This document shows positions 14,888-26,433 of a stretch of DNA of 64,000 nt, in pieces. Every line of letters begins with the position of its first letter. Within the stretch, counting starts at the first letter, position 1. Location of the stretch: contig JADNYJ010000015.1 in NCBI GenBank assembly GCA_015501075.1, positions 310,001-374,000 on the forward strand. The letters run 5' to 3'. The notes under the pieces were generated by a model. That model was not told the origin of the DNA. It ran no database searches and saw only the letters and a program-made list of their open reading frames with translations. A program made the translations under genes and the position numbers. The stretch comes from Gymnopilus junonius (lineage: Eukaryota > Basidiomycota > Agaricomycetes > Agaricales > Galerinaceae).

Positions 14888-16259
14888 TGTCAATAAAAAG
14901 TCAGGTCGCGAGGCTGATGAATAAATGTGTTAACCTTGGGATGGAGTTAATCTCAAAGGAGTCTGCTCTTTTATACGAAATCTGTAGCTGCCATGGACGC
15001 TTGGAGAAAGAACACTTAGGCCCAGGAGCTCCTCGCAAGATGCTCTTCCCGGGACGATCGTTGCGGGCCCCGATCCCATCTGCAATGCAATTACGAAAAT
15101 CCCATGTAATCTGGAGATTTATTGAAAGAATCCGATGAAGTGTGCCCAAGTAGTTAATTTCCGCAAGAATAGCATTCATGTTAGGAACCTAGAACCGATC
15201 TTATCGACGCGGTGACGAATGCGGAGGGGCGACTTCAAAGTACTTATGGGGAAACATGTATTTTTGAATAGTAGTGGTGGAACCCTTATTTCTGGGAAGC
15301 ACCAGAGTTACCGGACCGTCCGCAAGGAATAACCAATCCGCTTGTTTCTCACTCTCGGACCAATGCTATTTTGGGCATATCGCCTTCCTAAACGGTCAAT
15401 CTCTTGTCAATATTTGAGGTTGATCTTATGACCTCGCACAACACACGGACGCTTCGTTCACTTGGAAGATCGTTATAAACCTTCGTTAAATAAGATACCT
15501 TTCTGATATGTTTGCTGAAATATATTACTGGTTCTAACGAGAATCACATTCCGACTCTCTCGGCAGCACAAGTCGGTTTGCCATCAAAATACAAAATAAG
15601 AACAAGTCATTGTGGATTTGAGCGCCTGATGAACGCGAGCTACATTGCAGTAAGCGTAAAATTTCAACGCTTTCTCCCTGAAAATTAGCATCAGCCTACT
15701 TACAGCAAAGGTGTCTTCCCTGACCGATTCCTCCCGCTTATAAACAGCAGAGTTTGGCTCGGGTTTGGTTATGTAAAATTTCTTATTTTGAAAACTGAAG
15801 TGCTCTCCGAGGGTAGCCGTCCCGTCGGTTCAACTGTCATAACGTTACCGCAGGTGCTTCGGACAGACGGTGCGGACCTGCAAGGGCAGAGTGCTCTATG
15901 CGACTCCTTCGGCATAAGAACACAACTAATCTCCATCTCTTATGCCTTGTGATTATCCCATTCACCATAGCTTCCTCCAATTTCTTAGCGTAGTAATTCT
16001 CCTAACTCTTGCTGATACACGATACGATATAAGGCTCGGCTTGAAGACCCGATCACATAACAGCTCCGCGGTTTGCGAAAAAGAGACTCTGACTCAAAAG
16101 TATACAGGTCATAAGTAAAAGACAATGTTTGATTATCATACAGATACTTTACTGCTGCAGTTGTGGTTTTAAGCTTGCAAGCACATTGCTGCAGGAGTCT
16201 GGGGCGAGATTCCACGAGCTAGATTATGCACTCCGCGTTGATTCGAGGACCGATCGTAC
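14888..16259. other. gene-poor region upstream of the terpene synthase
   Basis: About 1.4 kb with only short frames and no family I recognise. It should contain the terpene synthase promoter in its first few hundred bases. A pyrimidine stretch ending in CAG appears on the minus strand around 15680-15700, suggesting remnants of spliced sequence, but no protein could be reconstructed. Confidence 0.35.
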
Positions 16260-17610
16260 CTCCATCTCCTGGTAAGGAACATCCTGGTTGATAAGAGTGT
16301 CAATATAATTAAAGTCAGGTGGCCGGTAATCCGTAAACAGTGTTTGGCAGAAAATCTGAAGAGGTGCCGAGGAAAAGACTCTTAGGCTGTCATTTTCAGC
16401 TTCTCCGAAAGATCGATCCCCTGCAACAAACAGACAATGTTAAAGAAATTTTAGTTAGTGCTGCAACATGCCACTGAATATCTAACCAGCACGGGTCATG
16501 GAAAAAAATTTGTTTCAGGGGATACTCAATTCGTTCTCCGAAATCACCCTGGGCGCTCAGCTATGACTGATGGTGTACAGCGCCTATTTCAGACTTGAAT
16601 CAATAAGTGTCTGGACAAAAACCAACTGGATTAGACTCCACGTCACAAATTAAAGAAGAGATTCAACCAACATGGTAACGGCCTCTTGCGGAACATCATG
16701 TTTGTCCGCGGTAAGATCGGACAAAAACGATGCTGGCATCGGACAATAAATCATGAAAAAAACTGAGTATCTCCAACGCATCCGGCATCCATAAGCCTAG
16801 ACAAAAGAAAACTTCACTTTACCATGAGCATTGCGTGAGCCTCGAAGCGAGAACGATTTACCAGTACTTGGAATTAAAAGATCCCCTTATGAGCGTCTTG
16901 TAAATTGCCGTCGATTTGTAGACTTGTTAGTCCTCCTCTCTGGTCTCTAGATGACCATTGCTCGGTAGCACAGGGAAAGAAGATCCATGAAAAATTACGG
17001 ACCGTTTGAATCCAAAGCGTCAGATCCAGTATCGAGGTGGAGGTGTAAATGGCAACACTAGATATTACGTAGCATTGTTATTCGTCTAACTGATGAAGTT
17101 TTGACATTAACCGGGATTGGGTTGTCCGAGGAATCCCTGACAAGAAATTTTGTCACAAAGGGATATGTGGAAGAGAAAGAGGCCCGGGCACAGAAATTTA
17201 TTGTCAATCTCTGCCACTGAAGTCCTTTCTGTCTCGTTGCATCAAGGTTAAAAATGAACCACCACGAACTCAAGCTGATAGACTCATGATGAGGGACTCC
17301 TGGTACAAGTTGGTACATGCACCTGTTTTAACGGTGACTAACTCGTAGCCCAGACAGAAGATCCATGTGGAGATTAGCCATATCGAAAGAAATGTTGTAA
17401 CTTTCTCGGCGGTTGATAGGCGAAGAACCCAGGACAAGTTTGCCGGGCAATGAGGATGATCTTTGAGCAACGATGTAGAAGTCGGTGAGATTACGCAGAT
17501 GTATCCAAGTCTTCGTGTCTTGCGATGGAGCATTGTATGTCTGCAGAAATTGGACTTCACAGAGACGCTGCGAAAAGATGCAGGTATATGAAGTTGGGAG
17601 CATGAGACAG
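16260..17610 (-). pseudogene. unrecognised multi-exon coding remnant
   Basis: Several minus-strand segments read as protein with clean splice-like borders. About 17330-17600 reads DTKTWIHLRNLTDFYIV. About 17060-17318 reads FVTKFLVRDSSDNPIPV. About 16680-16800 gives PDALEIL then SFLSDLTADKHDVPQEAV. About 16488-16560 gives GDFGERIEYPLKQIFFHDP. An exon at 16260-16420, with a CAG before it and GGTACG after it, contains QIFCQTLFTDYRPPDFNY. The first two are in one frame, separated only by a TAA near 17326-17328, and other joins do not keep phase. This looks like a decayed or frame-broken gene rather than noise. I do not recognise the family. It could instead be an intact gene whose introns I have misplaced. 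Confidence 0.35.
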
Positions 17611-18018
17611 GAAAACCGCTACCGCATAGTCGGTCTTTGATTGGAGATACAGATGGGTGATGAGATGGATGGAAGAACACCTCTATTCACGTCTGGTCAT
17701 CTGTCTAACAAAAATATAAGAGTCAGAGTATAGGCGGTTCACTGTACTTGAAAGAGAAATGAAACTGTAGCAAATAGGGCCTTAAGATCCACGGAAAGCC
17801 TCGGCAACTTGAAAGCAAGAGCATCTCAGTACAAAGAGCACGAAAGAATGCCGAGGAAACGTTGAGAATGAAGAAGTACAGTCAACGACGTATACAAATA
17901 GAAATGGTGTCAACAATGCGGATAAAGTGCAAAACAGGAAATCATGACAGGGGAAGACAAGATAAATACAAGAAAAAATGCAGCAGACCAGATATCTATT
18001 CCGAAGTAGCTCATAGAG

Positions 18019-18918
18019 CTAGAAGCATATGCGATAACTAGCATATCGGCCACTTGTTTCACTAGGCCTCGTAATTTTGACCACCTGTCCGCGACGGAGC
18101 CCATAATATCGTGCAACTGGGTCTGCCAGCTGGATACGGGGTAGTTGTGTCTCTTTGAGGCGACTTAAGGAGAATGACGTATAGCGTGAGCGAGTGCTCG
18201 CTTAGTAAATTAGTAAATCACGCACTATTTTTCCAATAATAATCTTTTTTCATCCGATGTCAAGACTTCGTGGCGAGGAACAAGGGTATGATGCACGATG
18301 TTAACGAGAAGGTCGGCCTCTGAGAATTCCTCCAGGCGATATTCGGAAGCCATTGCAACGATTACCTTAAATTTGCAAATATGATCAGAGTTTACAGTGA
18401 ACGCTGAGAGAAACTCACTTTGCGAGCAGAAGGAGTCATATTGCCTGGAAAGACGATAATACCTCGCTGTATTGATTTCTCCTCCAAGATGCTCAGCATT
18501 CTAGAGCTGTAATGAGAAAAATACCAAGCTCCGTGCAGAAATACGTACTTTCGCATCGTTTTCACGCCTACACTACGCTCTTCCGAGAAGAACACGAAGA
18601 TTTGATCTGCTGAATTGGTACGTGATGTCGTATAGAAATTCAGCTGACCTCGGCTGCACAGAGGGTAAGAGGATGTTCATTATCAATCGTTACGAAGAAC
18701 AAACTGACTCAACCACACCACTGGTATTCGCGTAGGCTTCACGAAATCTTGGAAGATCCATATGAATTTCCTCGTCAGAAACCGAGAAACCCTAAGAACA
18801 TATAATGAGATAGTGCATCCCAGATTATGACTCGACAACAGCTAACTCTATCCCTGACGAGTTCGTGGATTGTTTTGTTTACTTTCCATAGCTTCGCAGA
18901 TTCGTCTGCTTCGTTCAT
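18019..18918 (-). CDS. RPB5: RNA polymerase subunit RPB5 (RPABC1)
   Basis: Shared subunit of RNA polymerases I, II and III. The start at 18916-18918 gives [20 protein letters not shown]. An intron then joins VRDR to [13 protein letters not shown]. Further exons give [29 protein letters not shown] and [16 protein letters not shown], then [20 protein letters not shown] with the [15 protein letters not shown] assembly-domain border. An intron with donor GTGCGT and branch-like TTTACTAAT follows. The last exon holds the diagnostic C terminus: [38 protein letters not shown]. The stop is TAG at 18019-18021. All parts of the archaeal/eukaryotic RPB5 C-terminal domain are present. Confidence 0.93.
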
Positions 18919-18998
18919 GAGGAAGATGGAGAGATGGAAGTGTATAAAGAACAAGAATAAAAAATATTTGCAACTCCGATCACTTGAGTCCTTTCGAA
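18919..18998. promoter_or_regulatory. bidirectional promoter of RPB5 and SWD2
   Basis: Only 80 bases separate the start codons of two divergent housekeeping genes, so regulatory sites for both must lie here or inside the genes. The stretch is A-rich on the plus strand (AAGAATAAAAAATATT near 18952-18967). Confidence 0.55.
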
Positions 18999-20370
18999 AT
19001 GCCCCCTCATCCAAGCACGAGCAATGGAAGTCAATCGAGCACGCCAATTTCACTCAACAACCAGATTGTGGTGTGTATCTACATAAAGCTGTATTCGTCT
19101 TTATGATCTATTCATGCATAAGTCGCGTCTAGGCCAAGTTGAAGCCCGCAAAAATCTTCAAAACTGCTGTTGAACCGCTTGCACAAACCACATCAGGCAC
19201 TCCGACACAAAGACCCACAGCTCCGCCTGTGCGCAGCATAACGGGGATTTGCTTTGATGATAGAGGTGATCAACTTATCACTGCTGCTGAAGACGAGACC
19301 TTTCGTTTGTACAGCTGTAAAACGGGAAAGTGAGTCTTGATTTCCACATGTATGAATGCTCATTTATTCTTCGCAACAGGCATATAAAAACCCTATATTC
19401 CAAGAAGTATGGTATCGATTTACCTCGATTCACTCATAAAAATACTGCCATCATTTACGCATCCACGAAGGAAGACGACACAATACGGTACCATTCTCTC
19501 CACGACAATAAATATCTCCAGTATTTTCGAGGGCACAAGGACAAGGTGACATCTCTTGAAATGTCTCCGATTGATGATGGATTCATGTCTGGGTCGATGG
19601 ACAAGACGGTTCGTTTATGGGATCTTCGAACACCAACATGTAGGGGCCTTCTGCCCCTTCCTTCATACCCTGTTACCGCCTATGATTCTACCGGAATGGT
19701 CTTTGCCGTCGCCGTGAATCACTATTCCAGAATACTTCTTTATGATCAAGCGAATTTCGATAAAGCACCCTTCCTTACTGTCGCGCTTGAAGATCCTTCG
19801 CTTGCACAGATCAGCTATCCGCCTCGCCCAATCTACATGACGTCCCTCTCCTTCTCTTCTGACGGAAAATATCTTTTGGTTGGCTGCTCTGGAAATACGC
19901 ATTACATTCTGGATGCCTTTGATGGCTTCCTGATCGCGAAATTAGAAGGTCATGTAGGATTAGAAAGGAAGAGTTTGAATGCACCTCAGTCAATTGAACC
20001 AATTAGAGGGATTAGCGGGGAAGAGGTTTCATGGACACCAGACAGTAAATATGTCGTAGGAGGAAGCCTAGATGGGAGAGTATTCTTATGGGACATCCAA
20101 AATTTGCCTGCACGCAGCGAAGCGGAGCGCACGAAGATACCTTTTCGAGTTCAGCCTATGTCAGCTTTAGAAGGGCATCCAGGACCCTCGCGATGTGTGA
20201 AGTTCAATCCGCGATTTGCAATGATGGCTACTGCAGGAACAGACCTGGTTCGTATTACTCACTTGTCTTTCGCCAAGCTTTACTGAGGAGACCTCAAGGC
20301 GTTCTGGCTGCCTGATCCTTCTGCAGATGTTGAAGAAATAGCAAAGGATTTGCTCAAGAAGCGACCCTAA
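18999..20370 (+). CDS. SWD2: WD40 protein SWD2/WDR82
   Basis: WD-repeat protein; family members belong to the Set1/COMPASS H3K4 methyltransferase and to the cleavage and polyadenylation factor. The first exon begins MPPHPSTSNGSQ at 18999. The next exon begins AKLKPAKIFK and continues with SITGICFDDRGDQLITAAED, then HKNTAIIYASTKEDDTIRYH and YFRGHKDKVTSLEMSPIDD. Repeat ends such as KTVRLWDLRTP and GRVFLWDIQNL are clear. The final intron (donor GTTCGT after ACAGACCTG, acceptor AAG before GCGTTC) restores TDLAFWLPDP, the typical family ending. The stop is at 20368-20370 and an AATAAA overlaps it. Length and repeat spacing fit a complete gene. Confidence 0.92.
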
Positions 20371-20795
20371 ATAAACGAGAGTCTCATTCTATTCCTTGTC
20401 GCTTGGTTCTTTTTCACGAAGACTCTCTTGGCCTTCGGCAAGTGCTCAAAAATACTTATTGCGAGTGTACGCTACTGCGTATGGTGTCCATTAATAACCT
20501 CGTGCCATTCTAGAACTGCCCTTTGAGAAATAGTATTAGTAGTTTTGTACAATATAATCCTTCTTGCAATAATTTCAAGACTGTGAGGCCTTGATGAGTT
20601 AGGAATGAAAGTGATGATACTTTGGCGATCACACACTTGACGTTAGGTTCCATCAATCTGATTTGCGTCTTGCCTGCGGCCACTCAAGTAACGCTCAGCA
20701 TGTCGTCTCCATCACTTGTATTGATTCCTTGCAATTATCGACCTTGCCGAGCATATGAGAAATGATTTGACACGTCTGAGATTTTCAACCCTCCC
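20371..20795. other. intergenic region after SWD2
   Basis: About 425 bases with no supported gene. The AATAAA at 20370-20375 probably serves SWD2. The remainder would have been the promoter of the DUF4139-family gene that is now a pseudogene. Confidence 0.4.
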
Positions 20796-22131
20796 CATGG
20801 TCGACCCTACCACCAACCCAGCACCTCCTCCCTTTCAACCCGTTAAAATCATTGATGTTGCCTCTGTTCAAGACAGTAAGATCATTAGCGTCAGCATATA
20901 CCCCGGACGCGCCGAAGTTACACGATTATTCAAGTCCAATGCGAAGACGGGTCACGCAGAACACAGGCGAGGACTGGAACGATGTCCCTCTTGCACTTGA
21001 AACAGCTTCACCTACTTTCGGTCTGGGTGTTCCGACCCTTGTACCTTGGACCCTCTCAATCTACCGCCCAGTGGCTAAAACACTTTCAAGGAAGACTTTT
21101 GGAATGTCATCTGCTTTGTTGTCCTCGCAGTCCTCGCAGCCTCCTACTATTGTCGCCGCTCCTCCTCGTGGAGATGCTTTCAACGAAGCCATGGGAAGTG
21201 GACCATACTTAGGAATTGAGCATCGTGGGCTGCTTGTTTCCTCAAAGGGAACTGTGAGTGCTACGTTTGACATCCCAGGTCTTACCACTGTCCCCAGCGA
21301 TGGTGTTGGTCACAATGTAACAATTGTCAGGCTTGCCTTAGATGCGACCATGAATTGGGTTTGCGTCCCCAAGAAAGATATCAGGGTGCATTTGAAGGTA
21401 TTATCCTTTCCTTGTTTGATCTGTTCTTTGGCTCATTTTAATTATAGGCCAAGGTCAAGAATGCGTCCGAATACAGCCTCCTTCCTGGGAAGGCCAGTGT
21501 ATATGTTGATGGAAGCTTCATCTCCAAATCAGATATTCCTCTCGTTAGTCCCGAAGAGAGTTTTGATTGTCCCTTGGGTATGTCCTATCTTGTTTATTAT
21601 TCATTGATTACCAACATCTCGTGCCTTAGGTTGGATCCCTCTATCTGTGTAACATATCATCCGCAAACCAAAAAATTTCTGAGAGCGGATTCTATTCAAA
21701 GTCCTCCAACCACACATTCATTTAACGTGTCACACTGCATAATATCAAATCGAGCACATCTGGTGCAACTTCAGACAACATCAAGATCAGAATAATGGAT
21801 CAAGTCCCTGTCTCTGAGGACTCGAGTATAACCGTGAAGCTCGTGCAACCTGCACTCACTCTACCTAATCTTGAGGGGACTTCATCAATCAGCAGTGGGA
21901 AGATTATTGAACCCAAGATACCTCCACCGATCAAGGTATCTTCTGGGGTTACAGCTCTGTGGGATGGTGCAGACGAGGTGGCCGATGGAAACGTTGATGA
22001 CATAGCTGCGCTTGGGAGAGATGGTCGTTTCAGTTGGATATGCAGTGTCCCTCCTCAAGGCAAGGTTGGCTAGACATTGCAACACGAGGTTGCAGCCCCA
22101 ACAAGGACCAATATTGTTGGCCTCTGATTGA
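20796..22131 (+). pseudogene. DUF4140/DUF4139 protein pseudogene with internal deletion
   Basis: Copy of a cytosolic family of fungal proteins with an N-terminal DUF4140, a coiled-coil middle and a C-terminal DUF4139. Here the N-terminal piece VSIYPGRAEVTRLFKS (ending ~20950) is followed within a few bases, in another frame, by the DUF4139 piece TQNTGEDWNDVPLALETA, so the middle (normally a few hundred residues) is missing. Downstream coding quality is high (ATMNWVCVPKKDIRVHLK, ASVYVDGSFISKSDIPLVSP), but several further lesions are visible. There is a frame slip at the splice near 21631 and another near 21680. An in-frame TAA lies near 21725 within FI-stop-RVTLHNIKSS, and a TAG near 22070 falls after PPQGKVG although reading continues TLQHEVAAPTRTNIVGL to a TGA at about 22130. 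Confidence 0.82.
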
Positions 22132-22439
22132 CCCGTGAATACCAACCTCAGCTGGGTTGGCAAACATTTATGTAGTGTAACTTGAATTTATTCATGCGGG
22201 GAAAGGAAAGGATGTATTACCGGGGAGGTCCCAATTCTGGAACGACCGGTCCGTAGGCAGAGAAGGTGACATCTCCTACTTAGTACGTACTTACGTTACA
22301 GATATTAACTAAATAGACCTAATCCAACCTCGGGGCATGCGCTTCCATCACCGTTGCATTTCTCAAACCACTGAACCAGGAGATCCCCCAGCCTTTTGGG
22401 CAGGAGTGAAGATTTGTTGAAACAGATACATTATGTTTA
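22131..22439. other. spacer between pseudogene and TIR element
   Basis: Nothing recognisable as coding. It links the dead DUF4139 copy to the 22440-22693 inverted-repeat element. Confidence 0.35.
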
Positions 22440-22693
22440 CTGTACCAATTCGAATTATTCGGCAGTCACGGGTCACAGACCCTGTTGATGGCGCCGAAAT
22501 TGGTCAATGTCCCAGGTCACAAGCGGTTCCGATGAGTAGGATATGTCAGTTTCATGTCTAAAAATGTGATTTTTGGCCGAAATATGTCCCATTTCGGGCC
22601 GCGTCACAGCCATTTTTAGGTCTTGCCGAATTCAAAATTTCGTCTAAGAGGTCACGGGTCACACCTCATGCCGAACAATTCGAATTGGTACAG
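22440..22693. mobile_element. short TIR element (MITE-like) with TA flanks
   Basis: 254-base element bounded by 25-base terminal inverted repeats: 22440-22464 starts CTGTACCAATTCGAATTATT and 22669-22693 is its reverse complement with one mismatch. TA lies directly outside both ends (22438-22439 and 22694-22695), the target duplication expected for Tc1/mariner-type insertion. A CACGGGTCAC motif occurs just inside each end in the same orientation. It has no coding capacity. The family assignment rests only on the TA flank. Confidence 0.75.
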
Positions 22694-22723
22694 TAATTGT
22701 TATAAATATTGTATTGGTCATTG

Positions 22724-25006
22724 TTAGATAGACTCCAGCCTACAGTCTACAACGGCGCACCTTTTTTCTTCCAAGACGATCCTTACTGCTTTCGTGATCA
22801 CAGTATCCAAGTCCTTCAATAACTCCACTCCTATCTTCTCACTTAGTGCGTTAGCTACGGAACCACCAACACTCGTGGCCCATGCCCATCCCGCAGAGGC
22901 TGCCACAGCGATTCCTGCGTAATCAGGAGTATCTGGACCAAAGCCGACAGAGAGTTGATCTCCCGATGCCTTGCTGCCGTAACCTCCTGGGTGAACACCA
23001 AGCATGGATAACTTGGGCGACTGCAGGGCAAGTGAGTTTACATTCTCTGGAACTCAGTAGAGTATACTCACCCTCCACCCTCCATTATTCAGAATGATGG
23101 TGAGGAAAGGCTGTAAATCGACTGAGCACACTTGAACAGACAGACTAAATACAACAAGCTTACTGTATTATATCGTTTTGCCATCCAGTATGCGGAACTG
23201 GGTACACCAAACAAGTATGAACCATCGCCAACAATAACAACGACTAAATCGTGGCCTTGTTCTCCATTCAATGTGCCTATAGTCCTGGTGCCTAAAGATG
23301 CGCCAACAGCTGCTCCGAGAGCCCAGCCTAAGGACGAGCCTCCACTGGAAATGACACTTCCCGGAATCTCAGGGCGAAGGTGGTTCCACACAAAAGGAAA
23401 ATTGCTGGTGGTTTCGTTAAGGATGAGTGTGTTGGCACCTTTAGATGGCGTCAAAGTGTTGATGGCTCGCCGAAGCACTCCGATGATATTCGGAACGCTG
23501 AATAAATCCGATTCAAAGGGTCGCCAGCTCTTCGCGACATAATAACAGTGGTGCTTTGTTCGCTGTCATCCAAGCGAGCAACAAGTCGGGCATGATTCTT
23601 TTCCAGCGTTTCTCTTCTAAAACTTGCCTTCTCTTCTATATATTTGTCGTCAATGCTTATGTCCAAATTCCATTGTTCTCCTGCGGGGCGGACGCCCAAT
23701 CGAATCAGTTCGTTCTCTATCTGCTTCGCCGCCGTGCCTCCATCTGCGCGACAGATCATCTCCGCATCGACGTGCCATTGACCAATATTGATTTTCAAAG
23801 GGTCACTGCCATCCACGACAAAAACCCTGGCGTCTTCTAGCGGTTTTTCATTTGACGGGATCCATGGCAAGTCGCACTCCAGAATGAGTATAACATCTGC
23901 ACCTTCAAGTTTCTCCCAGTGAGTGTCTGGGGCAAGGAATGTTACTGCCAGATAGCTGGGGTGAGAAAATGGAATGTTGACTGTGGGAGGACAAGTGCTG
24001 ATGACGGGTATAGAAAGCAGAGAGGTGAGTGACTCAAGGGCGGCAACGGCAGACAGGGATCGACCAATATGGGAAGTAACTATGAGTGGGGAAGATGCAG
24101 TCAGGAGAGCATTTGCAATTCGAGCGACAGCTGAAAGACATAGAAGGTATCTCGTTAGATTTCAAGTCAAGCGAGAAAACTAAGGAATTTACCAGTCGGA
24201 GGAAGTGCGGCTGGTTCAACAACCGGCCAATGTGTCATATCAGATACTGCATTCACACTCGAGATGTCGACCTCGTCTTCCATCACTTCACGGCGAGCCC
24301 AAAGATATACTGGGCCCTTTGGGTCACTTGTAGCACTAGTGAACGGAGTGAGCAAACAGAAGTTTTAGAATGACACTGTTCAATTAAACGTACATCTGCA
24401 AAGCTCGCTTCACCGACTTCTCGACCGTTTTGGCGCTTCCAATTTGAGAAGTGTGTCGCATATACTGGCGCAAGATAGCTGGCTGATCTGGTATATCTGG
24501 GGAAGGGTAATAAAAATCAGACAACCACAATCCGCCTAGAGGAATAACTACCTTGAAGCCACATAATCCATTCATTCCTCGATCCTTTGTGCTCACCGTC
24601 TTGGCCTATGGGCGTTGCTCCTGCATATATTAGGACAGGGGTTTTGCTACGGTCAACATTATGAACAGCGCCAGCCAGGGCCTATACAAATATCACTCCG
24701 TGATGCTGGGTGCAATCACATCGCAGAGCCTACCTGGGTGCCAACATCAACGTGAACGATAACTGCGGCAGGCTTTCCTGTGGCCTGGGCGAATCCCTGG
24801 GCAGCGCTGAGCGCAACCATTTCGTTCGGGCAAGTCACTATGGTAGGCTGAGAGTTTCCATCTTCAGCACGTTGCCTCTGAAGGTCTTCCAAGAGCGCAG
24901 GATGATCAGATCCCCAGTTCGCAAATGCATGAGTTATGCCTGCGCGAGCTAGCGTTCGCAGGAATAAACTTGAAGTTGTATAAGTTGGTGGCAGCGTAGT
25001 TTGCAT
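22724..25006 (-). CDS. thiamine diphosphate-dependent acetolactate synthase-like enzyme
   Basis: Three-domain ThDP enzyme of the ILVB/benzoylformate decarboxylase superfamily. The N-terminal PYR domain starts at 25004-25006 and has the activating Glu in TCPNEMVALSAAQGF. A central domain follows (NALLTASSPLIVTSHIGRS, then HWEKLEGADVILILECDLPW). The C-terminal PP domain has GDGSYLFGVPS and, after an intron, FLTIILNNGGWRSPK, which together form the GDG...NN ThDP/Mg motif. It ends CAVVDCRLESI with TAA at 22724-22726. Around 23510-23570 the reading frame changes. This can be explained by a 54-base intron (donor GTTGCT, acceptor GAAG) joining NHARL to SWRPFESDLFSVPN, but the splice sites are weak, so a frameshift is the alternative. 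Substrate and pathway are not determinable; it is not the mitochondrial Ilv2 type, as no targeting peptide is seen. Confidence 0.82.
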
Positions 25007-25260
25007 CTTAAAGCTAGTAATAATATCTGGAGAGAGGACATCCTGGGAACGGCAGGACTAGGTCCAAAGAGAGTTAATTATAAACGCCCAAGTCAAGATA
25101 AGATAAGATTACAATCACGAGACCGATGCCATCATGGTCATGTGCTAAGCACTTGAGGACGTGGCAAGGAAATTGCCAACTCCAAACTTCGCCTTTTCCT
25201 CCGTATTCCTCGTATCCTGAGGATCTCATTTTCTTGTTTTACTTACTTGGGCCCACGAAT

Positions 25261-26433
25261 ATGCGGTTTGGAACTGTTTTTGGCGCACTTCTTTCATTTG
25301 CCGCATTCTCTTTTGTTGCCGCAACTAGTACGCGTTTGGGTCATGTCCGAATCACGAATACCGATTAACATGGAGCCTCGTCTTTTACAGCTGAGGAGCA
25401 GGACAACCTGAGCGGACCCGAGGTTATTGCTACTGCTGCTTTCCCAGAGTCCAATGCTTTCAATCGTGCGCCACATACTGCGGTCTCGTGCTCCTAGCTC
25501 ATCGGCCTTTCTTGCAGACGTCGTCAACGGAGAGAAGAATAGCTTGACGGTCACTGTTGAAAATAAGTCGGGACAGAACGTGACTTTGCTGGGCATTGCG
25601 GGCGCTCTGATTCATCCCGACACGAACGTCATTGTCAAGAACGTATGTGATTCTTCGGACCTTGCAGCCAGTTCGATGTGCTCAATGCATCATCATTTAG
25701 TTGACTCGTCAGAAATATGGCGTGCCTCTCTTGGAAAATATCCAAATGCAGATACCCTATCAATTCTACAGCCAGTGAGTTTTTGATCATCTCAGATTCA
25801 AGCACCGTTAACATCGCTCCTAGATTCAAGGTGCTTCAATGTCCACTACTTACACGTTAATCACTTACAACATACTCTTCCCTCACCAGCCCGGAGACCA
25901 TCGACTGAGCATCTGGTTAGAGCATAAGACTGATGTACGTTAGTTTTTCTGTTTGCTTTGTTACTGCGGCTTATTGGGAAGTGTGTAGGACGACTCGACG
26001 TTCAAAGTCGAAGCATTTGATTCCATCGTCACAGTTGTTGATCCGGAATTGTCTATTTTTGACCTCAAGCTGTATGCCGCATACCTCGTCTTAGTTTATA
26101 ACTTAACTAACCAGATCTCTGAGTAGTCTGTCTACTTATGCGATGGTCGCTGGCATTCTGGGAGGCCTCGCGTATTTCGTATATGTAACTTTTGTCCCGC
26201 AGAGTAAGAAGCCTCGTGCTAAGAAGACCACCACTGCATCTGTCAGCTCTCCGGTGGGTACCGTCACGGCTACTGGTTCAGGTGGATATCAAGAAGAGTG
26301 GATCCCCGAACATCACCTACGGAAAGGAAGGTCTTCCAAGAAGCAAGGCGCAGTCAGCGGTACTAGTGGAGATGAGCTCAGTGGCGCCGAGACTAGTAGT
26401 ACCGAGAGCAAGAGAAGGAAAGGCAGGAAGTAA
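25261..26433 (+). CDS. translocon-associated protein alpha subunit (SSR1/IRC22-like)
   Basis: ER membrane protein of the TRAP complex next to the Sec61 translocon. The start at 25261 gives a signal peptide, MRFGTVFGALLSFAAFSFVA. The lumenal beta-sandwich domain includes EKNSLTVTVENKSGQNVTL and, across introns, KYGVPLLENIQMQIPYQFYS and GDHRLSIWLEHKT, then DSIVTVVDPELSIFDLKL. A transmembrane helix (STYAMVAGILGGLAYFVYV, near 26130-26190) is followed by a basic cytosolic tail rich in Lys/Arg and Ser/Thr, ending KRRKGRK with TAA at 26431-26433. One exon appears to be only 7 bases (ATTCAAG, about 25824-25830). It is complete by comparison with the family. Confidence 0.87.

Noticed and set aside
9537..18018. 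Full terpene biosynthetic gene cluster
   Set aside because: No P450, dehydrogenase, transporter or regulator was recognised next to the sesquiterpene synthase, and the other neighbours are housekeeping genes.
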